From Stictocephala bisonia (taxonomy: Eukaryota > Arthropoda > Insecta > Hemiptera > Membracidae): DNA of 64,000 nucleotides. Positions 21,400 to 35,100 of the stretch are shown piece after piece. The notes beneath the pieces are model-generated. The model searched no databases and had not been told where the DNA came from. It worked only from the letters and a program-made list of their open reading frames with translations. Every line of letters begins with the position of its first letter. Position 1 is the stretch's first letter. The translations under genes and the position numbers were made by a program. The stretch lies in the NCBI GenBank assembly GCA_035578905.1, contig JAQJVL010002561.1:1-64000 (forward strand), in the 5' to 3' direction.

Positions 21400-23765
21400 A
21401 ATAGTATATATTATTGTCATACTCAAAAAGTGTCTTCATAAAAGCTACAAACAAACTCTAAGTGATAACATCTATTTCACTTTTAATAGAGTCCGATCAA
21501 TATGCAAACTACTTCTTCTGCTAATTCTTATGCTCTCCTGCTATAAGAATAACATTTCAATGGCGTAGGATTCGCTGAAAACCAATCCCAAAGCCTTCTG
21601 GAGTCACATTAATAACACAAAAACGTGCAAGTCTGACGTCTCTCAGCTCATGCTGGATGACAGGATTGTTACGGGCCCCAAGGATATGAGTAATCTTTTT
21701 GCTGATTATTTCTCTTCGGTCTACAGATGCCCATCACAGCCTCCACCTCAATACATCACGGACTCGCCATTAAATGTATCGCTGCTTACATTTTCGTGCA
21801 GGGAAGTCTCTGAAGCCTTAGCTTCTCTTGCCATCAACAAAGGCCCTGGACCGTATAGTATCCCCCCGGCTGTGCTCAGACACTTTAGCGGGATACTGGC
21901 CCCATATATCACTCTGTATTTTAATGCTTTGCTGCTGAATGGTTGCTTCCCAAAAAACCTGTAAATTATCTACATTACTCCAATCCTTAAAGGCGGAGAT
22001 GCTTCCGATTCAAAAAACTATCGAACCATAGCCATCCAACCTTCCCTTGCAAAGGTCTTTGAGTCATTGGTCCTGAGTCGGTTATCATTTGTGATGAAGA
22101 ATATCATATCCCAGGCTCAGAATGGATTTGGGAAGGGTCGTTCTGTGACTACCAACTTGATTCATTATCAAGATGATATTGTGTCTGTCTTCAGTGACGG
22201 AAAACAAGTGGATAGCTTTTATCTGGATATGTCGAAAGCTTTCGACAGGATGAGTCATGCCCACCTTCTGGCTAAATTGGAGGCTCTTGGTGTGTCCGGG
22301 TCACTACTGAGGTGGTTTCACAGTTATTTGATTGATCGCTCCTTGGTTGTCCGCTACAGAAATGAGCTATCTAGACCATTCGTGGCTGAGTCAGGAGTTC
22401 CTCAGGGATATCTTATGGGTCCGCTGCTCTTTTCATTATTCATCAACGACCTCCAAGACATTATAACGGACTCCCGGCTGCTACTCTTTGCTGATGATGC
22501 AAAGCTGTACAAGGTCATTGGTTCTATTCGAGATTGACAAGCTCTTCAAACTGACATAGATAATGTGGTTTCATGGTTTATATCCAACGACATGATTCTG
22601 AACATAAAGAAATGCTCCATTATCTCTTTTCACCGGCTGTCTAATCCACTGTTTTTCAGCTACACACTGGATGGTTCTCTTTTCAACCGATCTGACTCAG
22701 TAAGGGACCTGGGAGTGCTACTATCCACATCTTTGAGCCCTATGAACCACATATCTGCAATCTGCAAGCGGGCAAACCGCTAACTCGGTTTCATTGTTTG
22801 AACATCTCGTGATGGTTTCTCCCCCTGGGCCCTGAAGATTTTGTTTGTTCAACTGGTCCGGCCCATCTTGGAATACAGCTCTCCCGTACGGTATGGTTGC
22901 CCTACGAACTTGGCTTCATCGATCAAATTGAGCACATTCAATCCCGCTTCATAAGATTTATCGGACTACGGCTGGGTTATGCCTATGATGAGGTTCCTGC
23001 CGGCGATTTGCGAAGACAGCTTCAACTTCTTCCTCTCTCATCTAGGTGGGAAATTGCTGACCTCATGTTTCTAAAGAAGCTGATCACTCTTCTACTTCTG
23101 ACTGCCCGGAGTTGTTGGCACGCCTGGACCTGCACTTCGCTCGGTGTTCTAGAACTCCTAACCTATTCCACAGACAGTTTCGACTGTTTCGAGCTACGCA
23201 GTATGCGTACAATAGCACCTTACGGAGGATCCACCGTTTGAGAAATGAAGTTCCCTTGGGGATAGACTTTTTCCACATGTCTGAAGCCCAGTTCAAAAAG
23301 GAGTTGTTGAAGACCTACATTAACCTTGATGTCAGCTAAAACTTATTTACATTATAATCTTGCATTTTGTGTTTTTTGTTATTCAATTATTCGTTATTGT
23401 TATACTTATTTTTCTCTATTGTACTTAAGCAATACTAGCATGTGTTTGCGTACTAGTCGCAATAGTTTATATCACAGTAGTCACACTAACTTATTCAACC
23501 ATTAATTATTACTCTTGTTTGTATTTATGATATTGTACTCATTATAGCACCTTCATGTTGTTGCGTACTAGTCACGCTAGTTTATATCAAATTAGTTATA
23601 CCAAACTTTTTAACATACTTATTACTAATTATTTATTACTTTGCTGTATCATCGTCTATAGTCTAGTTATAATTAAATATTCTTTAATCAGTCGTCTGTG
23701 CAATAACGTTTGTAAATGTAAAATGGCGTATACCATATATGTACAAATAAATAAATATTATAATA
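21400..23765 (+). mobile_element. 5'-truncated Jockey-like non-LTR retrotransposon
   Basis: The element starts inside the region between endonuclease and RT (degraded, about 21400-21640), carries most of the RT and ends at an AATAAATAAATATTATAATAG tail near 23745-23765. The 5' end is missing, as is usual for target-primed reverse transcription. No LTR or inverted ends. Stops and frameshifts make it dead. Confidence 0.85.
21580..23339 (+). pseudogene. Reverse transcriptase of the Jockey-like element
   Basis: Residue blocks in order: DSLKTNPKAFWSHI (21567); LFADYFSSVY; LAINKGPGPYSIPP; a stop at 21961 then ITPILKGGDASDSKNYRTIA; AQNGFGKGRSVTTNL; SFYLDMSKAFDRMSH (first catalytic Asp); SGVPQGYLMGPLLFSLFIND; LLLFADDAKLYK (catalytic Asp pair, 22480-22510); DMILNIKKC; SVRDLGVLL; then the post-RT region IQSRFIRFIG and a C-terminal STLRRIHRLRNEVPLGIDFF to a stop at 23339. 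Stops fall at 21961, about 22535 and 22781, and frames change near 22890 and 23090. The active-site residues remain, but there is no continuous frame. Confidence 0.85.
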
Positions 23766-25770
23766 GAAATTCTATGGTTCAAATACAAACTAATCTTTTT
23801 TATATAGCTTGTTTTTATAAGCCTGTGTTTTCAGTCTTTATGTTACATTTACACCGGTTATTGTTTTTGTTTTGGATACAAGGTGAAGGAAGGATTTGGA
23901 GGGAGTTAGAATCATAACAAAACTATCGTTAGGCTGAATTCTCATTAGGAAATTAGGAGATACATTTCACACTATCTGCGCTTTAAGGTAAGAAAATAAC
24001 TTCAATGATGTACTTTCTTTTTAATAAGTACTTTAAAACCTATTATTTAATTAGACATAAAAAACTAATCCTAATTCTCATAATTTCAAGGTTATGTTAG
24101 CAATATGACTATTTAATTTTACAATTATTGGCACTCACTAGGACAATAACCAGGAACTATTTAGTCTTAACACTTGATTTATTAAAAAATTAGTTTATGA
24201 CACTCTCAAACATGATATAAATTAGCAAGGTTTTTGAGACGGCATTTGGATAATGTTTTGCACTAGCAAGTTACACCTATTTTTTAATAGGTTGCACCTG
24301 GTCTGAATGTTTGAAGTTAACAGTATTAGATTTGATTATTTTTCTGTTGAGATATTTTTTTCAGTCTGAAAATGGGCCTAACACAGATAGCTTAGGTAGC
24401 TTTAATGTCAACTACTTCCAGACATATATCGCCATTAGGCCCTATTAGGAATCTCTGTTTTTGAAAATGCATTGGTTATTTGTTGTTGCATTAGGTAGCT
24501 TTAATGTCAACTACTACCATACATATATCACCTTTAGGCCCTATTAGGAATCTCTTTGTTTTTGAAAATGCATTGGTAATTTGTTGTTGTTGATTAATTG
24601 AATGTTTATCCTGAAGAACTTTGCTGGTTATACTTTAAATCTTATGCTGCTACATTACATCAGTGAAGAATATTATAAAATGGTACTGTACATTATGTTT
24701 AAGACCTTGTTCCTATCTTAGTTACTTACCTAAAAAAATAAAAAAACCTTACAACTTGAGCTCTTCACAATTATAAACTTCTAACCTAAACATTGTTAGT
24801 ATAAATGTAGTAAAGGATGTTTGGAGTTATAGCTCCTAGTGAGCTTTGGTTGTTACAGTTAATTTTGATGATCTGTATATAGCAAATTATTCATGTTCAT
24901 TCAGTATCATCATTAAAGTTAAGATCAAAGCCTCCAGGAAAACATCTCTTGTTTGAAACAACATTAATTTGAATTAGGCATATACAAATATTTTGTGTTG
25001 AATACATTTTATAACAAATTAATACCCTTTGCAGATTTTGCAGAACCTGAGAATGATAGAATAAAATTGATTTTACATTAAGGGTGATAAAGAGGTCAAT
25101 GCTATGAACTGACTTGTGAAACATTGCCTATGATGGCCTGAGCCCTGTTTGCAGCATGATTGAGTGTGTGAATAATGCCGCAACACTTTGTTTCCAGTGT
25201 CTAAAATTCATCACAGACCGCTGTGATTCAGCCAGGTTATTTTTACTTTACAATGCTATACAACAGGAAATGTCAAATTGCAATGTACTATTAAACAATT
25301 AGACATTTATTCTGTTGTCTACTATCTCCACAATATTTTGTCCTATCATTAAATTTTGTCGAAGAGGAGAATAAGAGAAATATTGGTAAAGGATGTTCTT
25401 GATTTATTTGAGTATGAGCTTTTTCAGATAATTGACTTAAGACATCAGCTCTCAAAAAGTAGAGCCTTTCTAAGACTTTCATTATAGGCCTGACATATTG
25501 TGACAGTGCCAAGTTAGTGCCTAATAAAGCATGTATTATAAAAGAGTAGTTGAGATTGCAGTCTCATTTCAGCTTTTTGTTCTATCATTATACTTTATAG
25601 AAATAGCTTTGCTGCAAGGGTAGGAAACGATACGACCATGGGTAGATAAACTATCAAGACGCTTATCTTTACAAATGGAAGCGCAATGCTAACAGCAATG
25701 TTTATTTACTCATTCATTTTTTTATTTTTATTTATACACCTCATTATTAGATATTAGTCCATTCTGTTAT
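23766..25770. other. Non-coding stretch upstream of OGG1
   Basis: No coding region. A phrase at 23981-23991 (CTTTAAG followed by GTAAGA) is a good splice donor in a moderately GC-richer patch. It could end a non-coding first exon of OGG1, but there is no direct proof. A tandem duplication is at 24392-24590. Confidence 0.3.
24392..24590. repeat. Tandem duplication, 99-bp unit x 2
   Basis: Two adjacent copies starting TTAGGTAGCTTTAATGTCAA, containing AGGCCCTATTAGGAATCTCT and ending at a TTTGTTGTTG phrase, with a handful of differences. Confidence 0.85.
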
Positions 25771-25962
25771 ATTACACATAAAGCTTTAGGTCCCCTGTCT
25801 ATAGGGCTATTAATAAATTGTCTTTTCTAAGGATCAATCAAACTCAGTTAGTAACCAGACTACATGGGTCATCCATACTCATACTACACTCCTGTAGCAT
25901 TCATATTGACCTTAAAATACACAAAAAGTTGTGTCTGCATCACATCTAAGAATATTATTATA
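25771..25962 (+). repeat. SINE-B, truncated copy
   Basis: Matches the 3' half of SINE-B: TTTAGGTCCC, GGGCTATTAATAAATTG, CAGTTAGTAACCAGACTACA and the TTGTGTCTGCATCACAT-type end. Plus-strand orientation, no tRNA-like head. Confidence 0.55.
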
Positions 25963-26057
25963 TTTATATGAAAGTTAACTATTGAATTAAGTGTAAACTG
26001 TTCTTTTACTTTATTTTGCAGGCTTTGCAACTCTCTTTGTTTTTTAACTGCAGTACA

Positions 26058-26152
26058 ATGAAGACTAATGTTAATATTATTGAGGGCTCAATAAAATGTC
26101 CAAAAAAAGAGCTTCAGTTAAAACCAACCTTATTAGGAGGTCAATGTTTTAG
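26058..26152 (+). CDS. OGG1: OGG1 coding exon 1
   Basis: 31 codons plus two bases, from ATG at 26058 to donor AG|GTGAGT. It encodes the start of the OGG_N domain up to GGQCF. A pyrimidine-rich acceptor TTTTGCAG at about 26015-26022 and another CTGCAG at 26048-26053 precede the ATG, so the 5' UTR is spliced. Confidence 0.9.
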
Positions 26153-29100
26153 GTGAGTATTTCTATGAAACCTATTAATTTAAATGTTGTATAAATATGA
26201 CGTATATTTGTTTCAACTCATCAGAATGTTATGGTTTTTAACCAATTAAAAGGATCTCTTATTAAAGTTCTTAAACATTAACCAGGATTCCTATTGCCCC
26301 AGTTTACAATTCACTTCCATATTTTAGAGGTCCTTGATTAGAATATGATCAGCCTGGCAATTTTTCAATATGATTGGATGGAAAAGTCGGGCCATATATT
26401 TCTAGCTGATGATACTAATAAATGAGCACATAACAATTAATTAACAGAGATATTGAACATTTCATAGTATAATTGAACTAAGTAAACTGTGATTATAATA
26501 GTCCATTATAAACTGTCTTGATACTGAAATATGACTGCTAAGAAATGTTCCAGAAATTAAATTATTTTGCTGTGTCAGGCATAGGTAAAATTATCTTTCA
26601 CATAAAGAATGAACTTTTCTGATTCATATCTGAACTGGCATGGGAAGATGTAACCACAAGAAATAAATGGGAAGCTGTACAATATAAGTCATGAAACCGA
26701 AGAGAAGATATTCAAACAGTAGATCACTTAGTCACAGATTGTCCTCTGTATGTTTTTCCAGAAGTATAGCTGGTATTCACAGATTTAGCTAGGATAGTCA
26801 AAAGTGGCTGAATGTGATGTATTTAGCTTTATAACGAGAGATGATGTTTTCTTGTAATTAAAAACAATTTTAGTTCTAAATAATAAATAAATACTCAAAA
26901 TACTCCGGAAAGATGTCTGGCTGCCTTTTCAGAATAAGATGACACTGTTCTGGAATTGCTAGTTGGATGGTCACCATTCTATTTAATTACAAAAAAGGAC
27001 TTTTAGGGTATCAGTAATATTATCCACTAACAAAATTGTCCAGACCAGTATGAATTAACATATATACTGGTTCATGTAATTATGGAGACAGTACATATGA
27101 CGTGCTCTACTTTGTCGTAATTTATATTGTTATTTTTTCTTTCTCATAAATTGTTATTTATATTTCAAATTATATCTTACCATGTATGATGAGGTTAAGT
27201 GGTAGAGAGGGCTTTGCGCCCTAACTTCGCATGATAGAGAAGGCTTTGCAGCCCTAACTTTACCTCATGTAGTAACAATAAAGACAATTATATTTTATTT
27301 GTATGGTTATCTCCAACTTTAACATTAAATAATTGTTAGTTGTCATTTTTTCACTAAATAATTTATACATCAGTAACAGTTCAACTTGTCGTGTTCAAAT
27401 TTTTCTAGATATATTTTTTCTACAGAAAATGGTATGAAAAATAATAAAATTGATGTCTAAAAAAAAATTACTTTATTAATACGGTTATTGAATATAAATT
27501 ATATAATTTATTTAAGTTTGTATAGCTATTTATTACATTGTATGCCATTAATATATTTACTTTCTGTGGTGTATCCCCCCCCCCCATGTAACTTATATTT
27601 ATTGTATAAAAAGCTAAAATTGTTTAAGTTTTATGGCTAAAATATTTATGTCATGCATGGATGAAATGTTGAAGATAATCATTTTATTATTTTTTTTTAA
27701 ACATTACTTTGAAAGAAATGCACCTGCTAAAATTAAAATCATTCACTCGATTAGTGTTTCTAATGTATAAACTGTATTGCAAAAAACACAAAAAATTGTA
27801 TATATCTGGGCAACGAAGCCTTTTACACAATGCTTGATTAATATAAGTTTCTTTATTTGGATCATAAAGCTTTAAGTTTGTGAATTTTATTTAGGAAATA
27901 CCTTGTAAATTGTTATAATATAACTGAGAAAATTACGTTTCAGATGGAAGCAGCTACCAGATAATGGAACAGATATTAGATGGAGAGGTATATTCAATCA
28001 CCATATTTGGACTCTTTCACAGTCTGACGACTATCTAAAATATAAAGTATACATTCCTAATTGTTTAGCAAACCTGAAAGTGAAGAATGAAGGATTTACA
28101 AACAACTCTAAACTAAAAACAAGCAAAGTTAGAGATTGTAATCATGTAGAAAATATGTTGGTAGATTATTTACGGCTTGATGAGAATCTTGAAGATCTCT
28201 ATTCTTATTGGTCATCACGAGATCAACAATTCAACGACAGTGCAAAAGACTTTTTTGGAATTAGAGTTTTGAGGCAAAACCCAGTTGAAAATATATTCTC
28301 CTTTATATGTTCAACAAACAACAATATTGTCAGGTACCAAACTATTCCGTGTCTAAAAATATAACACCTTGTAATTAGCAGCTATTTTTTTATAAAAGAT
28401 TTTTCTGTTTAAAAATTGTCGGCGTTGGGTTGCTCATAATCCTCAATTTAAATAACAAAATTAAATTACATGCAGATCTCATGGGAAGAAGCCTGATGAT
28501 TTCCCAGTTCCATCACCGTGGTGAAGACAATGGATGTAAGATTGTAATATCTCCAAGAAGTTAACACACATTTTATTGCATGATTCTATACATGCATGAG
28601 AAAGGTTGTAAGCTTTTTGGAATTTATTTTAGAGTCTTCCATGGCCTCAGTGTATTGATGTTGTTCTTATGTCATTTGTATTTTGTTTTGTCACTGTAAC
28701 TGCCAACTGCAGTTTACTTTCAGCTGTAACTGCAATCTTATCTTAGCTAAGTTTAAATATTTTCATTCTGTTGCTAAGCACAGATATTCAGCTAGTTATG
28801 ATATATAAACCCAAAAATGAAATATGATGACTACACGTGTAACGCCGGTACTACTTATCTATTATGGAAGTCCATCTATGTAAAGGTTTTGATCAATTGG
28901 TGAGAATGATATCTTTGTTTGTTTTTTTATTGTTAGTTTGTTCTCTACTCATGGTCATCATGGATGAGACACTGTAGAAATGTGTTGTTAAGAACTGAGA
29001 CTTAAGCTTATCAAAAGATCCAGTTACATCAGCATTCACAATCACTGTCAGGTGTAACTATGTGACAGATGTGTTGAGATATTTAGATGAAATGCTCTCA

Positions 29101-32100
29101 ACACTAAACGTTTTAAGTGTTGACACATTTTGTTACATTCAGCTACAGTACTCTTTTTGTTGTTGATTAAGGAGATAGATCATCTAGTGGATGCTATATA
29201 TAAACTAACTCTGATTGTAGGTTATATATATAAACAGTAACATGACCAATATTTGATTTGTCATAGTACGAGGCGTGTTTTTAAAGTAAGTACCATTTTG
29301 GAATCCCGCTGCTGTAGCGCTGCGGTAGGCGTTCAGCACATGCGTGCTGGATACTACTATCTATTAGCGAGCCACAGCCGCCATTACGGATCCAATCGAC
29401 TGTATTTAAAGACACTTATGACTGCTTAAAATTCCTCCTCAGATTAAAAATGCCGCCGACTGTGAATTATGCGCTGTGTACATTTTCTTAATGCTAAGGG
29501 TGTGGAAGCAGCCGATACTCATCGTGAGTGTCACGGTGACAGTAAATTTGGTTTTACAAATCATAACCATCACGATTCTAATGGTCTAGGAATGTGAGAG
29601 AACTGGTTAAACATTTTTTGTGTGATTCTCATCAAACGTTTGTTTTTGTGATTCTCCGTCAGCATTTTGGGAACCTACCGTTAGCATAACATTCTGTACT
29701 TCAAACGGTCTGTCACAATTTCAATAATCGCACTTCTTGACACTTGAAGACAGACTACATAATGATACATTTGTAAAGCATCTGTTTTCTCTGACTTTTT
29801 TCATCGACCTTTTGCACCAAGAAATCAGTGAAGGTTTCCGACTTTGTTCATCATCGTGCACATTTGCACAACCTTAAAAGCTCACTCCCATTTCCATTCC
29901 ATCCCATCACTTATTCTGTTTTCTCAATAAACTTCACAGATCTCTCGATGAATGTCAGCTGCTTAAATGCCTTTATCGTTTCAAAAACTTATCACAACAT
30001 GTACTTTACAGTTGGCGGCATTTTTAATCAGAGGAGGAATTTTAAACAGTCATAAGCGACCTTAAATACAGTCAAATGGCTCCGTAACAGTGGTTGTGGC
30101 TTGCCATAAGATAGTAGTATCTAGCACACATGCGCTGGACGCCGACTGCAGCGCTTTAGAGGCGGGTTTCCAAAACGGTACTTACTTTAAAAACACGCCT
30201 CGTATATGTATCTTAAACAGCAACAATAATAAAAGAGCATGTTTAAAATTCTTTGTTTTTGAAATTTGTTAATGATGGAGTATCAGATGGGGAAGACAAA
30301 GGTTGTTGGACATTTGCCATCACTACGTAAAAATTACCAATCACAGCTTGGTACAGAATACAGGTAATTTTCACGTAATGATGGCAAATGTCCAACAACC
30401 TTTGTCTTCCCCATGTTTATAATTGTTATATGCAGTACTGTGTTACCAGTTTGTTTTGGGTGTTACGTTTCTATAATAGTATAATTGCCACAATTTATTG
30501 TTCTGGAAAAAAATAATGTAAAATAATATTTAGCCAAATAAGATGTAGAAAATGTACATGTTTTGTATCAGAGAAAATATTGACTGGATTGGTTATCCTA
30601 TTGAAAAACTGGGTACTGATTTTTCATTTCAAATTGACTATATGAATGGCAGCTGTAATATTTCGTAAAATTTACCTAGTTGTTATCTGTAACTGACAAA
30701 TTAATCTATCCATTGTTATTTGCTTGGATCTTGTTATCCATTTCTCATACTGTAGATATAAAGTTGTGCCTGGATACATTCTACTGATCAATTTCCAGAT
30801 TGAAATTAAGAACAAGCATCTCAAAATAGCAAATCACTAGAAAATATTCAGAAACTGCAAAAATTGCCCTGGTGTGGCACTAAGATTAACCTATGTGAAG
30901 ACTTTGAATGTTTACTTACTACGTCAATATTTTTCACTTGTTACTCGGTTTCTACCAGAGCTCCATGCTGTACAGTCTCACATCAGACTACAATCTATCT
31001 GACCACATATTATTTAACACGTATGCTGTGAGATTTTACAGAATGGATTTGAGTTGTAAATCGAGTAACAGCTGTTTATATATGTCTTTATTCAAGATTA
31101 CCATCAGGAAAGTATTTGGTTAGTAGGTAGGAATTTTTATAGATGATAAGCAATTGTAAAATCACCTGTTTTGTTTATAATTTGATTTACCAATCGGTGA
31201 TGAATGAAGTCTATGGCAATATTTAAACATGTATATTAAAGAGAAGAATTCAAAAATGTTTTAAAAAGTTCTAGCCACTTAGTGCATTATACTTCCAAAT
31301 CTGTTGTGTACATTCAAAAAAAGCTTAGTGTTGAAAACTCAGTTTCCTGTAGATTAATATTAAATTATTATGTTTGAAATGAAATGAAAAATGTCTTTTG
31401 TGTTTGTTCTTTTTTATACAAATGACCAGGCTAGGACTGTGAAGTCTCTCTTACTCCTATGATCAAATATGGGCCCACCACCCGCCAATACGTGTACGGT
31501 GATATTGAGCTCTGTATTCTCCCATGTGCAGTTTAAAGAGGCAATAAAAATAGCTCTCTGATCAGTATCAATCAGGTGGTCCCAGTTAGTTATTTAGCAG
31601 ATATTACACTGAGATTTGATTTATCATTTACTTATTTTAATTGGTAATATCATAGATTCCATACAAAGAGATAGATTGTTCATACAATGCTAAATTGTCC
31701 GTCTCTAATTATCAGCTGTTTTGAGTTCCAGTAACGGAACATTGCTAATAAACATGATAGAACTGTGACTGTTATTGTTTGATTGGGGACACCTCTGCAC
31801 CCTTTGCGTGCCAACCCCGTTACTCGATATGGTCATGAGGGAAGCTCTGCCTACGGCCTCACCTGGGAATTTTGTCTCTAGCCCATTTGTGGAAATCGGC
31901 CTGTGGCCTCACCTATTGGGAAGGTCAGATTTTATTGTACTCCCACTTTTTGAGTCCCATATCAAAATGTGTAATGATATGTTAGTTACAAGAATGAAGT
32001 TATCAGGTGAGTTTAAGAACTAAAGATGCCCTGATGAAAGTGGCAATGGCACTGAAAATGTGTTGTTCCTGTATTTTTTTTACTGTTACTGTAAGATATT

Positions 32101-35100
32101 AGTGGACTTGTCTTCTAAGGTAAGTTTGCTGATGTCCCATCTCTCGTAATATACTAATTCCTGGCCTAGTACCCTTTAACCTAAACTAAAATAAAAAATA
32201 TGGTTCACTTTTTTTACCAAATGATGACTAATATTACTAAACTTGTATCACAATAGTACGAATTCCTTTTGACTAGTACTTTTGGTGTTTGAAAGTAGCA
32301 AGCAGTCTGTATTGAACTAAGTTATTTCTGAGAATTGAAAGAAGTCTTGGTAATGACTGCAGGAATGTAGGCTGGCCGAAACTCGGGTTCCACACAATGA
32401 CAATATTTTGACAACACATGAATAGGCCTGTCCCTGCCTAACTGCTCCCTGTGCATATTATTCTGTCAAAGACAACTTTTTGTTATCGTTCTCATAATGT
32501 AAGGTATATGTATGTAATCTTTTCCGTCTCTGTATACTATCTTTACTTAAATCAGTTTGTTTTAACACTATGTAGACCACTCACTTACTATTATTATAAA
32601 TCTTTCATATTTTTATTTGCAGGATCACTTCAATGGTAGAAAAACTATGCTTATTTTATGGAGAGAAAATTGCGGAAGTTGATGAAATAACTTATTATGA
32701 CTTCCCTACTGTGGCAGCACTTGCTGCCGATGGTGTAGAGGACAAACTGAGAAAGGAAGGGTTTGGATACAGAGCCAAGTACCTACATGGTTCTGCGATC
32801 AAGATATTGGAACAAGGAGGGGAATCTTGGCTTAAACAGCTGCAAATACTTCCTTATTTGGAAGCAAAGCAGCAGCTCATGACTTTGCCTGGAATCGGTG
32901 CCAAGGTACTGATTTACAATTGCTTTCAAGAAAGTCAGAGGTCAGAATTTTTATGGATTACAATTAATGAGTATCACTCGGAGCTGAATAATCAATTGTA
33001 AAATCATCTGTTTTGTTTATTGTTTGATTTACCACGTAGTGATAAATGCAGTTTGTGATGACATTTAAACACGTATAATTATGTTTATTGAACATGTATA
33101 TTAACACTTTAACCGCCGGTTAATTTATTAATAGTTTCCGTAATCGCCGAGTCAGTCATTTTTGACTGACTATAAACATTTCATTCGCGCCGTGTCAGTC
33201 GTATAAGCCGGCTCACGCCAGGCGAGTAGACGATAGATTTCCCGCTCATGTTGCACCATCTATCGGAGGTTAGACTAACCTGACTGTGACAAAATTTATA
33301 CTGATTGGTTCATCTAAATGTCAAAAAAATGAATATACTATCAGCTGACGTCAGTCGTATTTGACTGGCACGCCGTTAGGTTATTTGTTCCTCTGTGATG
33401 CCATGTCAGTCTTTGTCGACTGATACTAAACAATCTTCTTTCAGCTGTTTTCTACTAAGTCATTGCACTTATCATTTGAATTAATACGTCGTCATTGATA
33501 TAACCTTACTCTCTTTGCCGAACTACAGGTATTACCATTTTGTATTTATATTGATATTAGTTTTTTACTGTGTGTTAGTTGTTTAGTGTGTATTAGTTAT
33601 TTTAGTTGTTGATACATTTTGCAGATGAAGAGTTAGCAGATCAAGTTGACCGCTTAGCTAAATCACACTCATTTATAAATTCACTGATTAATAATTACCA
33701 AACTGTGTACAATGCAGGTAAAATCATTATCATTGATGAAAGCATGATTCCTTGGAGTGGTAGGCTCGAATTTAGGCAGTATATTCCAACAAAAAGACAC
33801 AGGTATGGTATGAAGCTATTTAATCTTTGTGACCCTGTCGGTTATACGTGGAATATTCAGGTGTATTGGAAAAATGGACCTTGCTCCAAATTCAAACGTT
33901 GGAGACACTATTGTTCTGAATTTGATCAACGGTTTGTTAAATGAAGGTCGTATTTTTTGTACGGATAATTTCTACACCAGTCCTTTACTGGCAAAAAAGT
34001 TTTTAGATTCCGATACTTATCTTGTAGGAACTCTTCGCAGGCAGCATAAACACCTTCCTGAAGATGTAGTTAAAGCTAAACTAAGAAAAGGATAAATTGT
34101 TTGCTAAGAATCCAAAGAGAGTATTATAGTTTGTAAATGGAAAGACTCACGAGAAGTCCTAATGCTATCTACTATGCATGGACCTGATATGGTTCCTGTC
34201 AATAGAGTTCAAAGAGATGGAAAATCCAGAACAAATCGCCAGCCCCCAAAAATGAAATCTAAAATTATCCTACATTATAATTTAGAAAAAAGTGGAGTTG
34301 ATTATTCTGATCAAATGGCGAGCTATTCGCTTATAAACATAAGGGGTATAAAATGGTATAGGAAGCTAGCCATTGAATTAATTACCGGAACATCGATGGT
34401 TAATGCCCATGTATTATATTTACAAGCAACAAAAAAAACCACAATTACCAAGTTTAGAGGTGAGGTAGCCAAAAGTTTGTTGGGACCTGATAGACCTACA
34501 ATCGTTCACCTTCTGGAAAGAAACCTCATTTATTGAAGAAGAGGCAAGAAAACAATACAAGTGACCGAAAGAATTCCATGTTACAAAAAAATTAAAAGCA
34601 CTAGAATATCTAGGGAACAAGCCAGATCAGCTGTTAAGAAAGTAAAGACATTTAGCTCAGGTTGTCCTGACGAGCCTACTATGTGCCATTCCTGCTATCT
34701 GACGGCTCATGAGCAAGTTTAAATGAAAATGTCAAAACTAGTATATCATTTTTGTTTGATTATTAGCATTTTTTTCACATAATTTCTTTATACATTTCTC
34801 AGTTTTTGTAGTTTTATATCAAAATATAGTTACGTTTCTTTCAAAAAGTGTTTTAATTTATCCTTTTAAACTTCAATAAGGACAAATTAAAATTTAAAAA
34901 CCTTACTGTCAGTCATATTTGACAGACACCAGTCTTATTTGACTGAGTAGCAAATTTGCTGTCAGTCAATTTGCCCCAAATTTAACCTATAAATAAATTT
35001 ATAAAGACGAGTTTCCCCAAATTTTCAGCTTAAGTATTTTACATGTTGCATTTAAAAGGCGAGGAAAATAAAAAGAGTTAGCACATTTATATATTTTTTG

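Larger units (their letters stand above)
28334..32622 (+). other. OGG1 intron 2
   Basis: 4.3-kb GT-AG intron. It holds the palindromic mariner derivative (29269-30202), a 52-bp-arm hairpin (30287-30414), one copy of a direct repeat (31151-31242), a dispersed repeat at 31376-31465 and a copy of the 'cggcct' module (31775-31940). The remainder is AT-rich without recognisable features. Confidence 0.85.

Noticed and set aside
23900..23987. Annotating a noncoding first exon of OGG1
   Set aside because: There is a good donor at 23988, but no way to confirm transcription or the start. Kept only as a remark.
30908..31123. 71-residue open frame in OGG1 intron 2
   Set aside because: Hydrophobic and AT-driven, no recognisable motif, and it sits inside the intron of a well-supported gene on the same strand.
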